Positions 12,330 through 24,815 of a stretch of DNA of 64,000 nt are shown in pieces. The number at the start of each line of letters is the position of its first letter. The first letter of the stretch is position 1. The stretch is from Vitis vinifera (lineage: Eukaryota; Streptophyta; Magnoliopsida; Vitales; Vitaceae), in assembly GCF_030704535.1 (NCBI RefSeq), contig NC_081807.1:4691001-4755000 (forward strand). The letters are read 5' to 3'. Made by a program: the position numbers and the translations under genes. The notes below the pieces were generated by a model. It ran no database searches. It saw nothing but the letters and a program-made list of their open reading frames with translations, and was not told the origin of the DNA.

Positions 12330-13660
12330 TCCATCGACACTGCTGCCAACATCTCTATATACACTACTCAAAACCTCATAGCCATAAACGCCTCTTCCCA
12401 AACCCCCATCAAACTCACTCAACACAATTTTTCTGCATGGAGACTCCAATTTTACACTCTCCTAGTCGGTTATGATTTACTGGGATATGTCAATGGCACT
12501 TTACCATGTCCTTCTAGCACTCTTACTTCTGAAAAGGGTACTACAACCCCAAACCCAGCTTACACCCATTGGATTCGTCAAGACCATCTTCTTAATGCTA
12601 TTGTTTCATCACTTAGTCCAACAATTTTCTCATTCATTGCATCAGCCACAACCTCCCTTGAGGCTTGGTCTACACTTCACAACACCTATGCTAAAGCATC
12701 TCGAAGCCGAATAATTCATTATCGGACTCAACTCGACAACTTGTCCAAAGGCACTCAGTCCATAACACAGTATATGCAATTTGTTAAAATTTGCGTTGAT
12801 GTTCTCTATCTCATGAACGTCACCATAGACCCTGAGGACTTCATTATTCAAATATTTCATGGTTTGCCTGAGATGTACAAAGATTTACACTCAACCATCC
12901 ATGCCCATGAAACTGTTTTTCCTTTGAGGAACTTTATGAGAAATTGCTTCCTCTTGAGGCTCAAACTTTATGAGAATCTGCCAAGTATTCTTCTTGGAAT
13001 GTCTCATTGCCTGCTTCCACCAATGCTGCTACCAAACAACCACAATCGCATCGATTCTTCAATCAACAGCCTTACTCTTCGTCTCAATACCGTACATCCA
13101 AACAACCTCAACCAATGACTACCTCGAATACTTCGAATCACACCCCTCATCCATATAAGGGGACTTGTCAATTGTGTGGTGTTCAAGGACACTCAGCGAA
13201 AAGATGTCCATCATTTCGATATATTGCCAGTCAACATCATGGTGTTCCACCCAATTACAGTTACCGCCCCTCTTCTGCACAAACACATGCGACAACTCAA
13301 CCAACTGTTGTCTCTCCAAATTGGGTCTTGGATTTTGGTGCCTCACACCACATATCTAATGATCTTCAGAATCTATCTTTGCATTCCGACTATGCTGGCC
13401 CAGACGACATAATTATTGGTGATGGTAAAGGTCTAGAAATCACACACACAGGATCCACCACCCTCCCAACTGCATTAAAGCTACTTCAACTTAATAATAT
13501 CCCTTGTGTTCTCACCATGAAAAAGAACTTGATTTCAATTTCCCAATTTTGCTTAACAAATAATGTTTTCATTGAATTCTTACCCACTTGTTTTTATGTG
13601 AATGGTCTATGTACGGGGGCAAGAATTTTGCATGGACCAACTAGCACTACAAAAAAATAG
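12330..13660 (+). pseudogene. copia B gag and protease
   Basis: Gag (RE1-like, UBN2 type) is recognisable from about 12400: LTQHNFSAWRLQFYTLL, GYVNGTLPCP, then HWIRQDHLLNAI and LDNLSKGTQSITQYM. A frameshift occurs around 12930. From 13007 one frame carries the zinc knuckle CQLCGVQGHSAKRC (CX2CX4HX4C intact) and the protease-like WVLDFGASHHISND; Asp-Phe-Gly replaces the usual Asp-Ser-Gly. Coding is cut at 13644 by the CACTA-like insertion and resumes at about 17339. Confidence 0.85.
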
Positions 13661-15094
13661 ATTTTTAATGACGAATCTTTAGTCACGGCCCACCAAAGAT
13701 ATTATTGGGTAAGGTTGTGACTATATGTGTTAAATCAAATTTGGAAAAAAAAAAAAACATGTTTAGTCACGGTGATTTTATCAACCGTCACCAAAAGGAT
13801 TAATAAGAGGTATTTTAGTCACGGATTTATTTAAAACTGTGACTATTTGTAAATTTATGGAGGGAAATTTTGGCGCCAATAACTTTAGTCACGGTTATTT
13901 TATCATCCGTGACAAAAAGTGTAATGAAAAAGATGTTTTAGTCACAGGTTTTTGTGAAACCGTCACTAAATAGATATTTTGTGACTTTGAGTGACGTGAT
14001 TGATTGACCGTGACTTTTAGTCACGCCATTGATTGACCGTGACTGTATAAGAACCTGTAGTTACAAATTTCGCTTGACCATTACCAATGCATAGAGTTTT
14101 TTTTAAATATTTTGAACCTATGGCCACGGGGTTCACACAATCGTGACCAAAGTCTATTATTTATTTTAAACAATTTTTGGGTTACCTATTATAATTTTTT
14201 AGAAAATCTTATATATATATATATATATATATCATAAATAGAAATTATCATTAATAGTAATAATAATAGTTCTTATTAATTATAAAAAGTTTAAAGTTAT
14301 ATTACTATTTTTTTTTAAGTTAAGAAACAAATTAGTGTGTTACCTATTTTTCTTTAGTTAAAATTATTTAATTTCCTTGTTATAATTAATGTTTTAATAA
14401 GAAGCAAAATAAAGTTTAATAAATTAGTTTAAAAATATGATGGTTCAATTTGATATTATTTGATAAAAAGTTTAAATGCAAGTGAGTTAGCAAATTAAAA
14501 AACAATTTTGATTTTATATATGATAAATAATTCTTATTATATTTAAAGTATCAATAGTCATGATAACTAAATTTTACTATGAACAATTACTAGTAAAATT
14601 GTTTATAGTTTTATTTAATTTTCAATCATAAAATATTATTTAATCTTTATGATTTTTGCAATACAAAAACAATTTATAACTACAAAAATAACATCCTCTG
14701 TTTATGATTAAAAATAAAAGTTCTAAACTTTTATAATTCTTAAATTTGTAAAATTAACAAATTTATAAAGTTAAAATTCATGGAAAAATATTCTTAAATG
14801 CATCATTCTCTGTTTATGTTTATTATATTTAGTACCAAATGGAAGTCTGAAATTCTGTTGTCCAAATGTATAATGAAATTAAGCTACAAGCATATGGGAT
14901 AAGGTAGAAATTAATATCATCAAATATGAAAAACTGATACCATATGATAAAATAATAGTAGATTGGTATAAGATATAAAGGGACTGAAAATAATGAAGAC
15001 AGAGTAGGAGTAGGATGCACATATAACATTTCCTAACACCTAAGGCCCACAAAAATACCAATAAATTATAGTTTTATTTGTGAAGTATTTTTTA

Positions 15095-15195
15095 TTTTTT
15101 TATTTTTATTTTTTATTTATAACCGTGGATGTCCGGACCAGCTTAAGCACATCTCGACTAATCCCACGAGGCCCTGAGGGGACTCGAACTGGTTT
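15095..15195 (-). repeat. SINE-like fragment (tRNA-derived)
   Basis: The minus strand reads AGTTCGAGTCC, a pol III B-box-like motif, then GTGGGATTAGTCGAG and a tail rich in A (AAATAAAAAATAAAAATAAA). This matches the general form of Au-type plant SINEs. The 5' A-box part is missing. Confidence 0.5.
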
Positions 15196-16750
15196 ATTTG
15201 TGAAGTATTTTGACATTTTCATAAACAATTATACAAAAAACGGTTTTTTAAAACATTTTTAAAAATTTTTTTGCCGATGTATTTTAAAATAAAAGTTGAT
15301 TTAGAAACCTAAAATATTCTTAATATATATTTTTTATGTTTTTAAATATGTTTTAAAAAATAACATTTATATGTTATATTTTATTTTTAATTATTCTTTG
15401 TATTTATATAAAATTTTTAAATTTTAAACTTGATAATTTTAAAACTTAAAAAACTTGATAAAACTTAATAAAAATTTTAGAATAACACTTTGAGTAAAAC
15501 ATTGAACTTTCAAAATTAATTTAAATTTAAAATTTTAAAAATAATTGTAAATTTAAAATTTTAAAATAATTGTAAATTTTAAAAATTTGATAATTTTAAA
15601 ACTTGAAAAACTTTTTAAATTAATAGTTCTGAACACAGAACAATAACAATAACAATAAAAAAATTTTAGGGTATAACAATAAAATTAAATTATTTTTTTT
15701 GGGTATAACAATAACAATAAAAAAAGCCATGAGACATTTTTTTCTAATGGAAAAATGTCTTTCTTTTAACCATGTGGGTATACCCCACGGCCACATCACT
15801 TTCCTAATCGAATATAAAGCCTTTCTTTCTCTCTCCTGCCAACCCATTTTCTCTTCCTCTCCAAAACCCACGGCCATAAAACCCACAAAACCTACCCACA
15901 ACCCCCATTGCTTGGAGGAAGCTATTGTCAAAAAAAGCTTATGGAAGCCATGCTGAAGAAGCCCCATGGAAGCTATGGTCGGTAAAGCTGAAGCCACCTC
16001 CAAGAAACTCCCGTGAAAATCATCTCTCTAGGTTTTGGTGAGTTTTGGGAATTTTTTTTTTTTTTTGGGTTTTGTTAGTTGGTATTTTGGAAATGTTTGT
16101 GATTAGGTTTGAGATTCCATTGTTATTTGGTTTATTTCCATTGTTATTGGGTTTATTTTCATTGTTATAGGGTTTTGGTGCTTTTGGAAAAAATGAAAAT
16201 GATATATGTTGCGAGTGTTTGAAATGTTTTTATACATTAAATTCTATTAGAGTAATTCATTGTTCTTAGAATAATTAAATTTGAAATTCATAATATAATT
16301 AAATTTCTCTCTGATTTAACACTACAAAAACCACACTTAATAGCTTCCCTAATTTGATATCCAAATAATATTTCCCAGCAATTGATTGGGCATGGTTTAC
16401 TTCTTAATTTCCCTAATTTGGTACCCCTGCTGCCGCATGTAGTGGAAGTTATTTTTGCTGTATTTATGATTCTTTTTTTCTTCCTAACTTGGAATTCTTG
16501 GTAGCTACGACTATGAACAATAATTATAAGAAAGGTTTGTGTTAGGTTTCTCATGACAACTTCTTAAGCCTGAGGGCTGAGGGCTGAGAGAGAGGCGAAG
16601 TGGGGCTTCTAGATGATGTAAACATCTAAGTTTTTTGTTTGTGTAAAGCTCATGAAGATTACTACTTAAATATAAAATATGTTTGTGTATCTCTATTCTC
16701 TACATTATATCCTATATTTCTTAAATATAAAATTAATATCTATCCCAGAT

Positions 16751-17334
16751 TACTACTTAAATCTTTTTATGGTATATTCAAGAAAGGAAAGATATAAATA
16801 ATATTAATATTAATTGGAATTAAATTAGGATTACTATTGATTTAGTAATTGAAATCTTTTTTATTTTATTTTTCTTTATTCCTATAACCATAAAACATTC
16901 ATTTTTATCTTATTACCATCTTATATTATTTAAATATAAAACTAATATCTTTATCATATATTATTTAAATGCAAAATTAATTAAATATAAAATTATATTC
17001 TATAATATTTAAATATAAAATTAATATATAGGTACACCTCATGACTGGATGTATCCTTCTACCCATGTATTTATTTACTACTTAAATCTTTTTATGGTAT
17101 ATTCAAGAAAGGAAAGATATAAATAAGATTAATATTAATTGAAATTAAATTAGGATTACTATTAATTAAGTAATTGAAATCTTTTTTATTTTATTTTTCT
17201 TTATTCCTATAACCATAAAAACATTCATTTTTATCTCATTACCATCTTATATTATTTAAATATAAAAGTAATATCTTTATCATATATTATTTAAATGCAA
17301 AATTAATTAAATATAAAATTATATTCTATATTCT
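16751..17334. repeat. tandem duplication, 325 bp unit
   Basis: The sequence from TACTACTTAAATC at 16751 recurs at 17076 with few changes. The second copy stops at ATATTCTATA near 17333, close to the edge of the insertion in copia B. AT-rich and non-coding. Confidence 0.85.
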
Positions 17335-17340
17335 ATAGTG

Positions 17341-20040
17341 GTGGTTTTTATGTATGGTTGAATTCTCCTACTACGAAAAAACCTTTGATTGTATTTTCCA
17401 ATGTTAAGACTTCACTTCCAAATTGGCATCATCGACTTGGTCATCCCTCTTCCAAAGTTCTTCAATATTTAGTTTCCTCTAAGAGTCATTCTTTATCATC
17501 TAATGATATTTCTACTTTTGCTTGTAATTCTTGTAAGTGCAATAAAAGTCATAAACTACCTTTCTCTACATCATCTATTACAAGTTCATCTCATTTACAA
17601 ACTATTTACTCAAATGTTTGGAGTTCTCCCATTGTATCAAATGATAACTTTAAATACTATGTTATCTTTGTCGATCACTTCACCAAATATGTCTGGTTAT
17701 ATCCACTTCAAAAGAAATCTAATGTCTATGATGTTTTTGTTCGATTTAAAGCTCTAGTTGAAAACTACTTCAGTTCCAAAATAATTCAAATCTATTATGA
17801 CAATAGTGGTGAATTTCTAGCGTTAAAAGATTATTTTGCTCTTGCTAGCATTACTCATCTCACCACCCCACCTCATACTCCTAAGCATAATGGTTACTCC
17901 AAACGTCATCATAGACACATTGTCAAAACCAGACTCATCCTTTTCCATCATGCATCCATTCCTACTTCTTTTTGGCCCTTTGCCTTTTAAGCTATAGTCT
18001 ATCTTATTAATCGAATGCTTAAACCAAACCTCTCATTCCTCTCTTCCTATGAGAAATTATTCAATCACAAACCTAATTCTTGACAAATTATGAATGTTTG
18101 GTTGTCTTTGTTATCCTTAGTTACTCCCATATAATGACCACAAACTTCAATCCAAATCTCGTCCATGTGTCTTCTTAGGTTACTCTCTTACACAAAGTGC
18201 ATACCTTTGCCTTGATCGAGTTTCCCACAAGTTATTCACCTCTCATCATGTCACCTTTGTTGAGATAATGGTCCTCTTTTCTTCAACTGCCGAGAAACCT
18301 CCACCCACCATAGTCCCATCTATTCCATTCCCTCTCGTATCAATTCCCTCATCACAGGACAATACAATCTTAGGTACCACTCCAGTTAAGCATTCGACCA
18401 TTCATGATACCACTCTTGCTGGCCAGTCAATTATATTACCCCCCAATGCTGAGACTACACAATCCCAACATAGTTTCCCTCCAAGCCCAATCTTGCTTTC
18501 AACCCCACATCCTACCCCTTCCCCCATCCCACCCACTCGACCCCCTACCCTCAACACCCATCCCATGGTTACAAGATCCAAGAATAATGTCTTCAAACCA
18601 TCCACCAAGTATGCTTTTGTCTCTACCACTCCTGATGTTGCACCTGCCTATGTTACCCAAACTTTAAAGCTTCTTGAGTGGTGTTAAGCTATGTTTGAAG
18701 AATTTGATGCTCTTCTTCATAATGGCACATGGGAGTTGAATCCTTCTACTAAGTCACAGAATCTAGTTGGTTGCAAATGGATTTTCCGAATCAAACGCAA
18801 TCCTGATGGCTCTATTGCTCAATACAAGGCTCCTCTTGTCGCCAAGGGTTTTCATCAACTCCCTGGTATTGACTATGCTAAGACATTCAGCCCGGTTGTG
18901 AAACCTACTACTGGTCTACTCATTCTTAGTCTTGCATTTTCCTTCAATTGGTCACTTTGTCAACTTGATGTGAACAATGCTTTTTCTTCATGGGACTTTT
19001 GCCAAAAATGTGTTTATGGCTCAACCACCAAGGTTTGTTGATCCTTAGTTTCCAAGCCATGTGTGTCATCTTAAGAAAGCTATTTATAGCCTCAAACAAG
19101 CACCATGTGCCTTGTATCAAGAACTGAAGCAGTTTCTACTCCATCAAGGGTTTGTGAAGCAGTTTCTACCCCAAATTTGACACTTCATTGTCCATCCATA
19201 AGAAGTCTCTATTTACCATTTTCCTACTTGTGTATGTTGATGATATTATTGTTACTAGCAATGATGATGGTACTCTCAATCATTTTGTTCACACACTTGC
19301 TACTCGGTTCTCCATTAAAGATTTAGGTGTTGCCTCTTATTTTTTAGGGGTTGAAGTTATTCCAAGCTCATTTGGTCTCTTTCTTTCTCAACACAAATAT
19401 GTTTTAGATCTTTTGGAGCACACAAAAATGATGGATTCCAAGTCATTCACAACTCCTATGTCAACATCTCAGATACCTAGCCTTGTGGATGGCACATCCT
19501 TGACCAATTCGACTAAGTATCGATCTATTGTTGGTGGTCTTCGGTACCTCTTCTTCACTCAACCAAACATTGCTTTCTCAATCAATAAACTCTCTCAATT
19601 CATGCATAGACTTACTACCACTCACTGGTTGGCACTCAAACATCTTCTCCGTTATCTTAAAGGTACAACGCATCATTGTTTGTTTCTTCGAAAAGGATCC
19701 CCTCTTAGCCTTCATGCCTTCTCCGATGTAGATTGGATTGGTGATCGTGATGATCGTACTTTAACTAGTGCTCATGTTGTGTTTTTAGGTCATAATGTCA
19801 TTTCTTGGAGTTCAAAGAAGCAACATTTGTTGCCCGTTCCTCAACTGAGGTAGAGTATCATGTTGTAGCTACAACTTCTTCCAAACTTCTTTGGCTTAAC
19901 TCCCTATTACTTGAGTTGGGTATTTCAGTTCCCAAACCCATGCCAATCTATTGTGATAATGTCGGTACCACCTACTTATGCGCCAACCTAATTTTACATT
20001 TTGGATGAAGCATATTGCTATTTATTTTCATTTTGTGAGT
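17341..20040 (+). pseudogene. copia B integrase, reverse transcriptase, RNase H
   Basis: Integrase: WHHRLGHPSS, then FVDHFTKYVWLYPL, YYDNSGEFL and HTPKHNGYSKRHHRH; the Glu expected after NGxx is Lys, so the DDE triad is incomplete. A stop occurs at 17988. [18 protein letters not shown] at 18691, [20 protein letters not shown], a frameshift near 19000, then LVYVDDIIVTSND from about 19227 with the YVDD site intact. RNase H: HAFSDVDWIGDRDDR, SSTEVEY and a DNVGTTYL segment, with a frameshift at 19850. Not functional. Confidence 0.88.
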
Positions 20041-20181
20041 TCAAGATTACACTTTTCGCGTGCCTCATTTTGCTTTCGCGGATCAACTTGTTGATGCCTT
20101 AACAAAGCCACAATCCTTAGCTCATCTACAACACTTGTGCGTCAAGCTAGGCATTCAATCGAAGTCTATCTTGAGGGGTCA

Positions 20182-20420
20182 TGATAAGGAAAATGGTTCA
20201 TTTGAAAGTCCACTTCAATCTTTATCAAATCCTATATTTTAGTAATATGTATAGCTAATCTCCTATTTTTGTTTTGGTAACCAACCATGTATAGTTTCCT
20301 TTATTGTGGAATTAATTTGGTAAGCCTGTAACAGCAACTATGTTGTATGTTGTATATATACTTATTGCCTTGATTTATAGAAAGAACGACCTTTAACTCT
20401 CAAAGCCTGTATCGTCTTTA
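20182..20420 (+). repeat. 3' LTR of copia B
   Basis: Starts TGATAAGG after a purine-rich CTTGAGGGG stretch and ends CTTTA before the GTACT target duplication. Small indels distinguish it from the 5' LTR. Confidence 0.88.
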
Positions 20421-20747
20421 GTACTTGCTTATCAGTACAGTTTGGCTCAAGGAATTTTACACACCCATTTGTCTAATTATCTTGATATTAAATCAGGTAT
20501 GGAGCAACGATACTTATGAGAGTGTGGAGCATAGGGTGATGGTGAATTCAGAGAGGGAAAGGTTTTTGATTCCGTTCTTTTTCAATCCCGAACACCGTGT
20601 TTGGGTGCAACCCTTGGAGGAGATGACAAAGGGGGAAAAGCCAAAGTACACAACTTGGGAAAATTCTTTACTACGAGAAAGCACAATAATTTCAAGAAGC
20701 TTGATGTAGAAAACATCCAAATTTCTCATTTCAAGGCATCAAAGTAA

Positions 20748-22114
20748 AAAGGTCAATAGGACATTATCTATCTTTAATCAAGAAGAGCTTGTTTTAGCTC
20801 TCTAAAGTTCACCATGTAGTATATAGGATAAGTACATGATGAATTTGGAGGTTTGGTGTGAAAATAATAATGTAATTTGCTTGATAAATAAGTAGCAATG
20901 CATGCTGCATTAATGGAAGAGTCATTTTCTTCCCATACCAGGAAGAGAATTAGTAAGATCAATGGATCCTAAAGAAGCATATAGCGCCATTAATTTATGA
21001 GGAAATTATTACAATCACCAATAATTTATGAAGAACTTGACAACCATGGGAAAGGTTAATTCAACACTCAAAACAGAGGCCAAACTCATGATGCCACCGG
21101 AACTTAAAACAGGGGATACAATTAATGTTGGTGGGTAGTGTTCATGTCATATCAAATTAAATTTAGATACTGTGACTTAATAAGTCAACACAAATATAAC
21201 ATGAATAATAATTGAGTTAAAAGTATAAACCCAAATACGACTTAATTATTAAACATGTAATAAGTTGAGTAATTTATTTAATAATCTGGTTGAGTCAGAT
21301 TTTATTTAAGTCAATATAATTAACTTTTTAATTTAATTGTTTTCGACTCAATTGATTATAATTATGTTAATACATAATTATTAAATAGATGTATTTAAGT
21401 GAAATTGGTGTTGTAGGCCTTAATCCAAAAACAACTTCTTTATTAAAGGAATCATGCCAGTCAACACAGCTTTGACCAATTCAAATGGGTGAAAACATCA
21501 TGTTTCAGTCCGATTGAGGTATCAAGCGTGACCAAGCCTACCCCAAAGTACCTTCAACCCGCCATGGGAAAGGTTTGGCTAACATTTTATATGTCCAAAA
21601 ACCTTTACTGCATAACTTACTTATATTAATTGAAAGATACATCTCAAGATTTGCAGAAGCAAAACCAAAAATGCCAAAAACAAATTGAGATCAGAACTCA
21701 ATCCACAGATCACATTGGGAAAAGAAAATGTTTGCAGTTACAAACCAATCCGGGCAACAGAAGAATTCAAGGGGAGGAGTTAACTACTAGACTCTGTATA
21801 TTTCATTCTTTCTTCCTTTGCATAACTTCTTTATCATTGAAAAAGAGTGTGACGCAGGTGCATGTGTCATCTTTTAAACCCTGGCAGTCTATGTGTACAT
21901 ATTCTTGAATCCTTAATCCTTATTTTATTTCTAGAGTCAATTTCACAGGAAAAATTTTAATCCATTAGATTAGTAGTTGTAGTGAAAGCCAATTGTGCCC
22001 TTTAAAATGCTTGGGTGCTGACCATCTCTGTAACAGGAAAGGAGTACGCAGGAAAGGAAGAAGCATACGATTTTAGTTTCCTTTCTGATTTTTCTTGTTT
22101 CTTCAGTGTATTCA
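20748..22114. other. intergenic; duplicated 3' flank plus decayed repeat
   Basis: 20748-21150 is the 3' flank of the pseudogene and is duplicated at 63595-64000. About 21140-21410 resembles a widespread plant repeat rich in GTGT(C/T)ATGTC and GACTTAATAAGTCAACAC motifs, heavily decayed by C-to-T change; identity uncertain. 21410-22114 holds no gene I recognise and includes the upstream region of the methylesterase. Confidence 0.45.
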
Positions 22115-23108
22115 ATGGCATCAGAGGGGAGACAGGCTAATCCCGTCAAGCACTATGTTCTAGTTCATGGGTCTTGCCATGGTGCCTGGTCTTGGTACAA
22201 GATTGTGGCACTACTAAAATCATCTGGCCACAAAGTCACTGCTCTGGACTTGGCTGCTTCTGGAATTAACCCAAAACAAGTGGGTGATCTGCGATCTATT
22301 TCTGAGTATTTCCAGCCACTGAGGGACTTCATGGAGTCACTCCCTGCAGATGAAAGGGTGGTTCTCGTTGGACACAGCTTGGGTGGGTTGGCCATTTCTC
22401 AGGCCATGGAGAAGTTCCCAGAAAAGGTTTCTGTAGCTGTTTTTGTTACTGCCTCAATGCCTGGTCCCACTCTCAACATTTCCACTCTCAATCAAGAGGT
22501 ACTTCATACATACTATTTTTCTTTTACAGAAATTTACTTGTTGATTAAGAGGGGAAGGCTTCCCCTGTTTCTGACTTTTAGCCTGGTTTCTACTTCTTAT
22601 TGAAGTCACTCAGGAGACAAGGTCCTCTACTAGACAGCCAGTTCACATATGATAATGGCCCCAACAATCCTCCCACCACTTTCACCTTTGGCCCCTTGTT
22701 CTCATCACTGAATGTGTATCAGTTGAGCCCAACTGAGGTGAGAACTTCATTAATTCAGGCCTTACAGCCAAAATCATGAGACTTTTCATTGTTGTTGTTA
22801 TATCATTTTGGGCACAAATTTTCCAGGACTTGGCACTAGGGACTATGTTGATGAGACCCTTACGCTTGTTCAGTGAAGAAGACATGTCAAAGGATCTCAT
22901 GTTGTCGAAGAAATATGCCTCGGTTAAACGTGTCTTTATTATTTCTGAGGAAGACAAGCTGGCGAAAAAGGATTTTCAACTCTGGATGATCGAAGAAAAC
23001 CCACCTGATGCTGTTAAAGAGATTAAAGGATCTGATCACATGGTCATGATGTCTCAGCCAAAAGAGCTTTGGGTTCACCTGCAGGCAATTGCTGAGAAGT
23101 ATTCTTGA
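22115..23108 (+). CDS. MES-family methylesterase (SABP2-like alpha/beta hydrolase), 3 exons, 273 aa
   Basis: Exons 22115-22498, 22582-22737 and 22827-23108, all phase 0 with GT-AG introns. The ATG at 22115 gives MASEG; the upstream in-frame GTG is not used. The product is close to the 260-265 aa usual for plant methylesterases that cleave methyl salicylate, methyl jasmonate or methyl-IAA in the cytosol. Visible features: oxyanion-side HGSCHGAW near residue 18, nucleophile S88 in GHSLGG, and D223 (SEEDK) and H251 (GSDHMVM) completing the triad. The substrate cannot be assigned from sequence. It lies in the same orientation as the dioxygenases, without evidence of functional coupling. Confidence 0.9.
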
Positions 23109-23419
23109 TGTTGTCATACCATTATGTGGAAAACGAAACAATTGAATAAGCAGGAAAAGAAAAAAGTTTCAATTGAAATTGGTACTTTGAACTGTGGATT
23201 GATTCAAAGAAATTTTTACTAATAGAAACATCATGGTTCAGTTGTATCAATTATAAATGTATTGCAATATACAACTATATTTCAGGAGTTTTAAACAGTG
23301 TGCAGAAAATCAAACTGAAGTTCAAATCATCCCAAGCTTCATATCTGTCTTTCTTCTACAGGGTCATAAGCCCTGGATTTCAGATCTAAAATCAAATTTA
23401 AAGGGAAAAGAAAGAAAGT

Positions 23420-23555
23420 GAAGATAAGGTGTTTTATCTTGGGAAAGTCAAGGAGGGCATCAAGGCTTTTCAGCTATGGATGATTGAAAAAGGAACAAAG
23501 AAAAACAGCCAGTGGGTGTGGAAGAGATCAAAGGACCTGATCATCCTACGTTGAA
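23420..23555 (+). pseudogene. methylesterase exon 3 fragment
   Basis: About 310 bp after the methylesterase stop, reading GAAGATAAGG... gives EDK, then FQLWMIEK and, after a frameshift, VEEIKGPDH. These correspond to the active-site Asp and His region of exon 3 in the intact gene. The rest is missing. A relic of a second tandem MES copy. Confidence 0.7.
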
Positions 23556-24815
23556 AAAAGAAAGGGACCGGAGCAATTAGTATTCTTCCATTGCCAGTTC
23601 ATCAAAGGAATCCAATGATTGGTTCCAAGTCCAAATATGACATGTGGATCACATGTATCACCTCTATGATTAGCATACAAATAAATTATAACCCCCATAG
23701 AAATCAAAGCTAATATAAATATGATCATGATAGGTAACGTGTAACAGTTCATAATTGACCAAGACTAATGTTTCCCAGGAAAAGGAAGAGATCTTGGATA
23801 CGATTTCTTTCTTCAAATCCACACTATGACATTCAAAATTATCAAAATTTCAGTGTTAGATATTTTAAATGATATTACTACATTTTTTTAATCACAGACC
23901 CAATGCTTCTAGGGCATGTCTAATAATGGGGGCCTTAAAATAACTTGACTTTATTAAAATAAGGGGTTGGTGTTAGGAAAATCTGCATTTTATATGGCGG
24001 ATAAATGATCGTGGCCATGGAGAACCCAAGATTTGCTTTGTTCTTATCATCCATCATATATAGAAGCTATTGCCCCAAAAGATTCATATTAAGATTTTGT
24101 GGGTGTTCATACTCTGCAACTGCGCAGATGCACCAAATTAATGCAGAAGGTTAGCTCAAAGTTGTTCAAAATTTATGAGTTTGATGAGTACTAAAGTCCT
24201 GCGGGGACTATGAAACCCTATTAAGAATGATGGAAACAGACTTTTATTTCATCTGATTTCAATTAATAATCACCATTATAGCTTTTCTTCATCTAGACCC
24301 CATTTTCTTCTTCCTGATCTTCCCAGAATGATCACCAATTGACAAAAAGTATCAAACCCATATCAAGCAAGAAAATAATTGATTAACCAAGAAATATTTT
24401 TTCCTGATCTTGCAAGTATATTAAAGCCTTTCTTAATCATCATTATATCTTTTCTTTCTCCCGACTTTATTTTCCTGATCATCGCTCCTCCTTGATCCAT
24501 CCAACAAGATTATTACCAAAGGAACAACACATAAAATCGTGTGAAGCAAGCAAATAATCACCACCCAAACCACTGAAGATTCATTTCCAAAGCTACCAGC
24601 AAATGAATTTGCAGAAGATGAAGCTCACCCAGAACCAAAATTAATCGAAGTTTACAAAGATGTTATATGTACTCTCTCCTATCAAACATTCACATCTTTT
24701 AGCTGGTAGTACAGACACTTTCCAAGGCAAAATCTATCAAGACAAAAATGAAACCTCAACGTATACAATGGCCAATGGGCATTCTGCTAAGGAAGGAAAC
24801 TACAAGACGAAGAAT
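23556..24815. other. intergenic, no gene recognised
   Basis: Mixed AT-rich sequence with short open frames on both strands and no motif I recognise. CT-rich stretches occur at 24280-24500. Confidence 0.4.

Larger units (their letters stand above)
13645..17335. mobile_element. CACTA-like DNA transposon (degenerate), inserted in copia B
   Basis: The left end begins CACTACAAAAAAA, typical of CACTA elements. It is followed to about 14165 by many direct and inverted copies of a subterminal motif (TTTAGTCACGG / CCGTGACTA). Host copia coding is restored if TAG (13642-13644 and 17336-17338) is a 3 bp target duplication. The right end lacks a matching CACTA-type terminus, so it is probably decayed or deleted. 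No transposase is visible. Inside are an AT run (14210-14231), a SINE-like piece (15095-15195), a promoter-like CT-rich stretch (about 15730-16050) and a 325 bp tandem duplication (from 16751). Confidence 0.65.
11984..20420 (+). mobile_element. Ty1/copia retrotransposon B, plus strand, with nested CACTA-like insertion
   Basis: LTRs at 11984-12232 (249 bp) and 20182-20420 (239 bp), beginning TGATAAGG and ending CTTTA. Flanks are GTACC (11979-11983) and GTACT (20421-20425), a 5 bp target duplication with one change. The initiator-tRNA-Met primer site TGGTATCAGAGC starts at 12233, directly after the LTR. Gag, protease, integrase, RT and RNase H follow in copia order. A separate insertion occupies 13645-17335. 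LTR divergence and broken frames show an old element. It lies in intron 2 of a dioxygenase pseudogene and is repeated, shortened, at 59108-63322. Confidence 0.9.
11104..20747 (+). pseudogene. 2OG dioxygenase pseudogene split by a copia element in intron 2
   Basis: Exons 11104-11546, 11627-11954 and 20497-20747; the first two keep the family splice pattern. Codon 81 is TAG (11344-11346) where relatives have GAG. The iron site is damaged: residues 209-211 read RCQ instead of GRH, so H211 is Gln, with D213 kept. In exon 3 the RxS serine is Leu (ERFLIP) and a deletion of several bases near 20655 shifts the frame. Intron 2 is about 8.5 kb because a copia element (11984-20420) sits in it; target duplication GTACC/GTACT. 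Exon 2's last codon is CAA rather than CAG at the donor. A dead gene with several independent lesions. Confidence 0.92.

Noticed and set aside
15699-16003. Open frames on both strands within the CACTA-like insertion
   Set aside because: They overlap antisense to each other in CT-rich leader-like sequence and show no protein family features.
17336-17343. TAGTG at 17336-17340 as the right end of the CACTA element
   Set aside because: It would give non-matching 3 bp flanks (TAG and GTG). Treating TAG as the duplication fits the copia frame better, although the true right end is then missing.
22106-22114. Upstream GTG start for the methylesterase
   Set aside because: Plant nuclear genes use ATG; MASEG at 22115 fits the family N-terminus.
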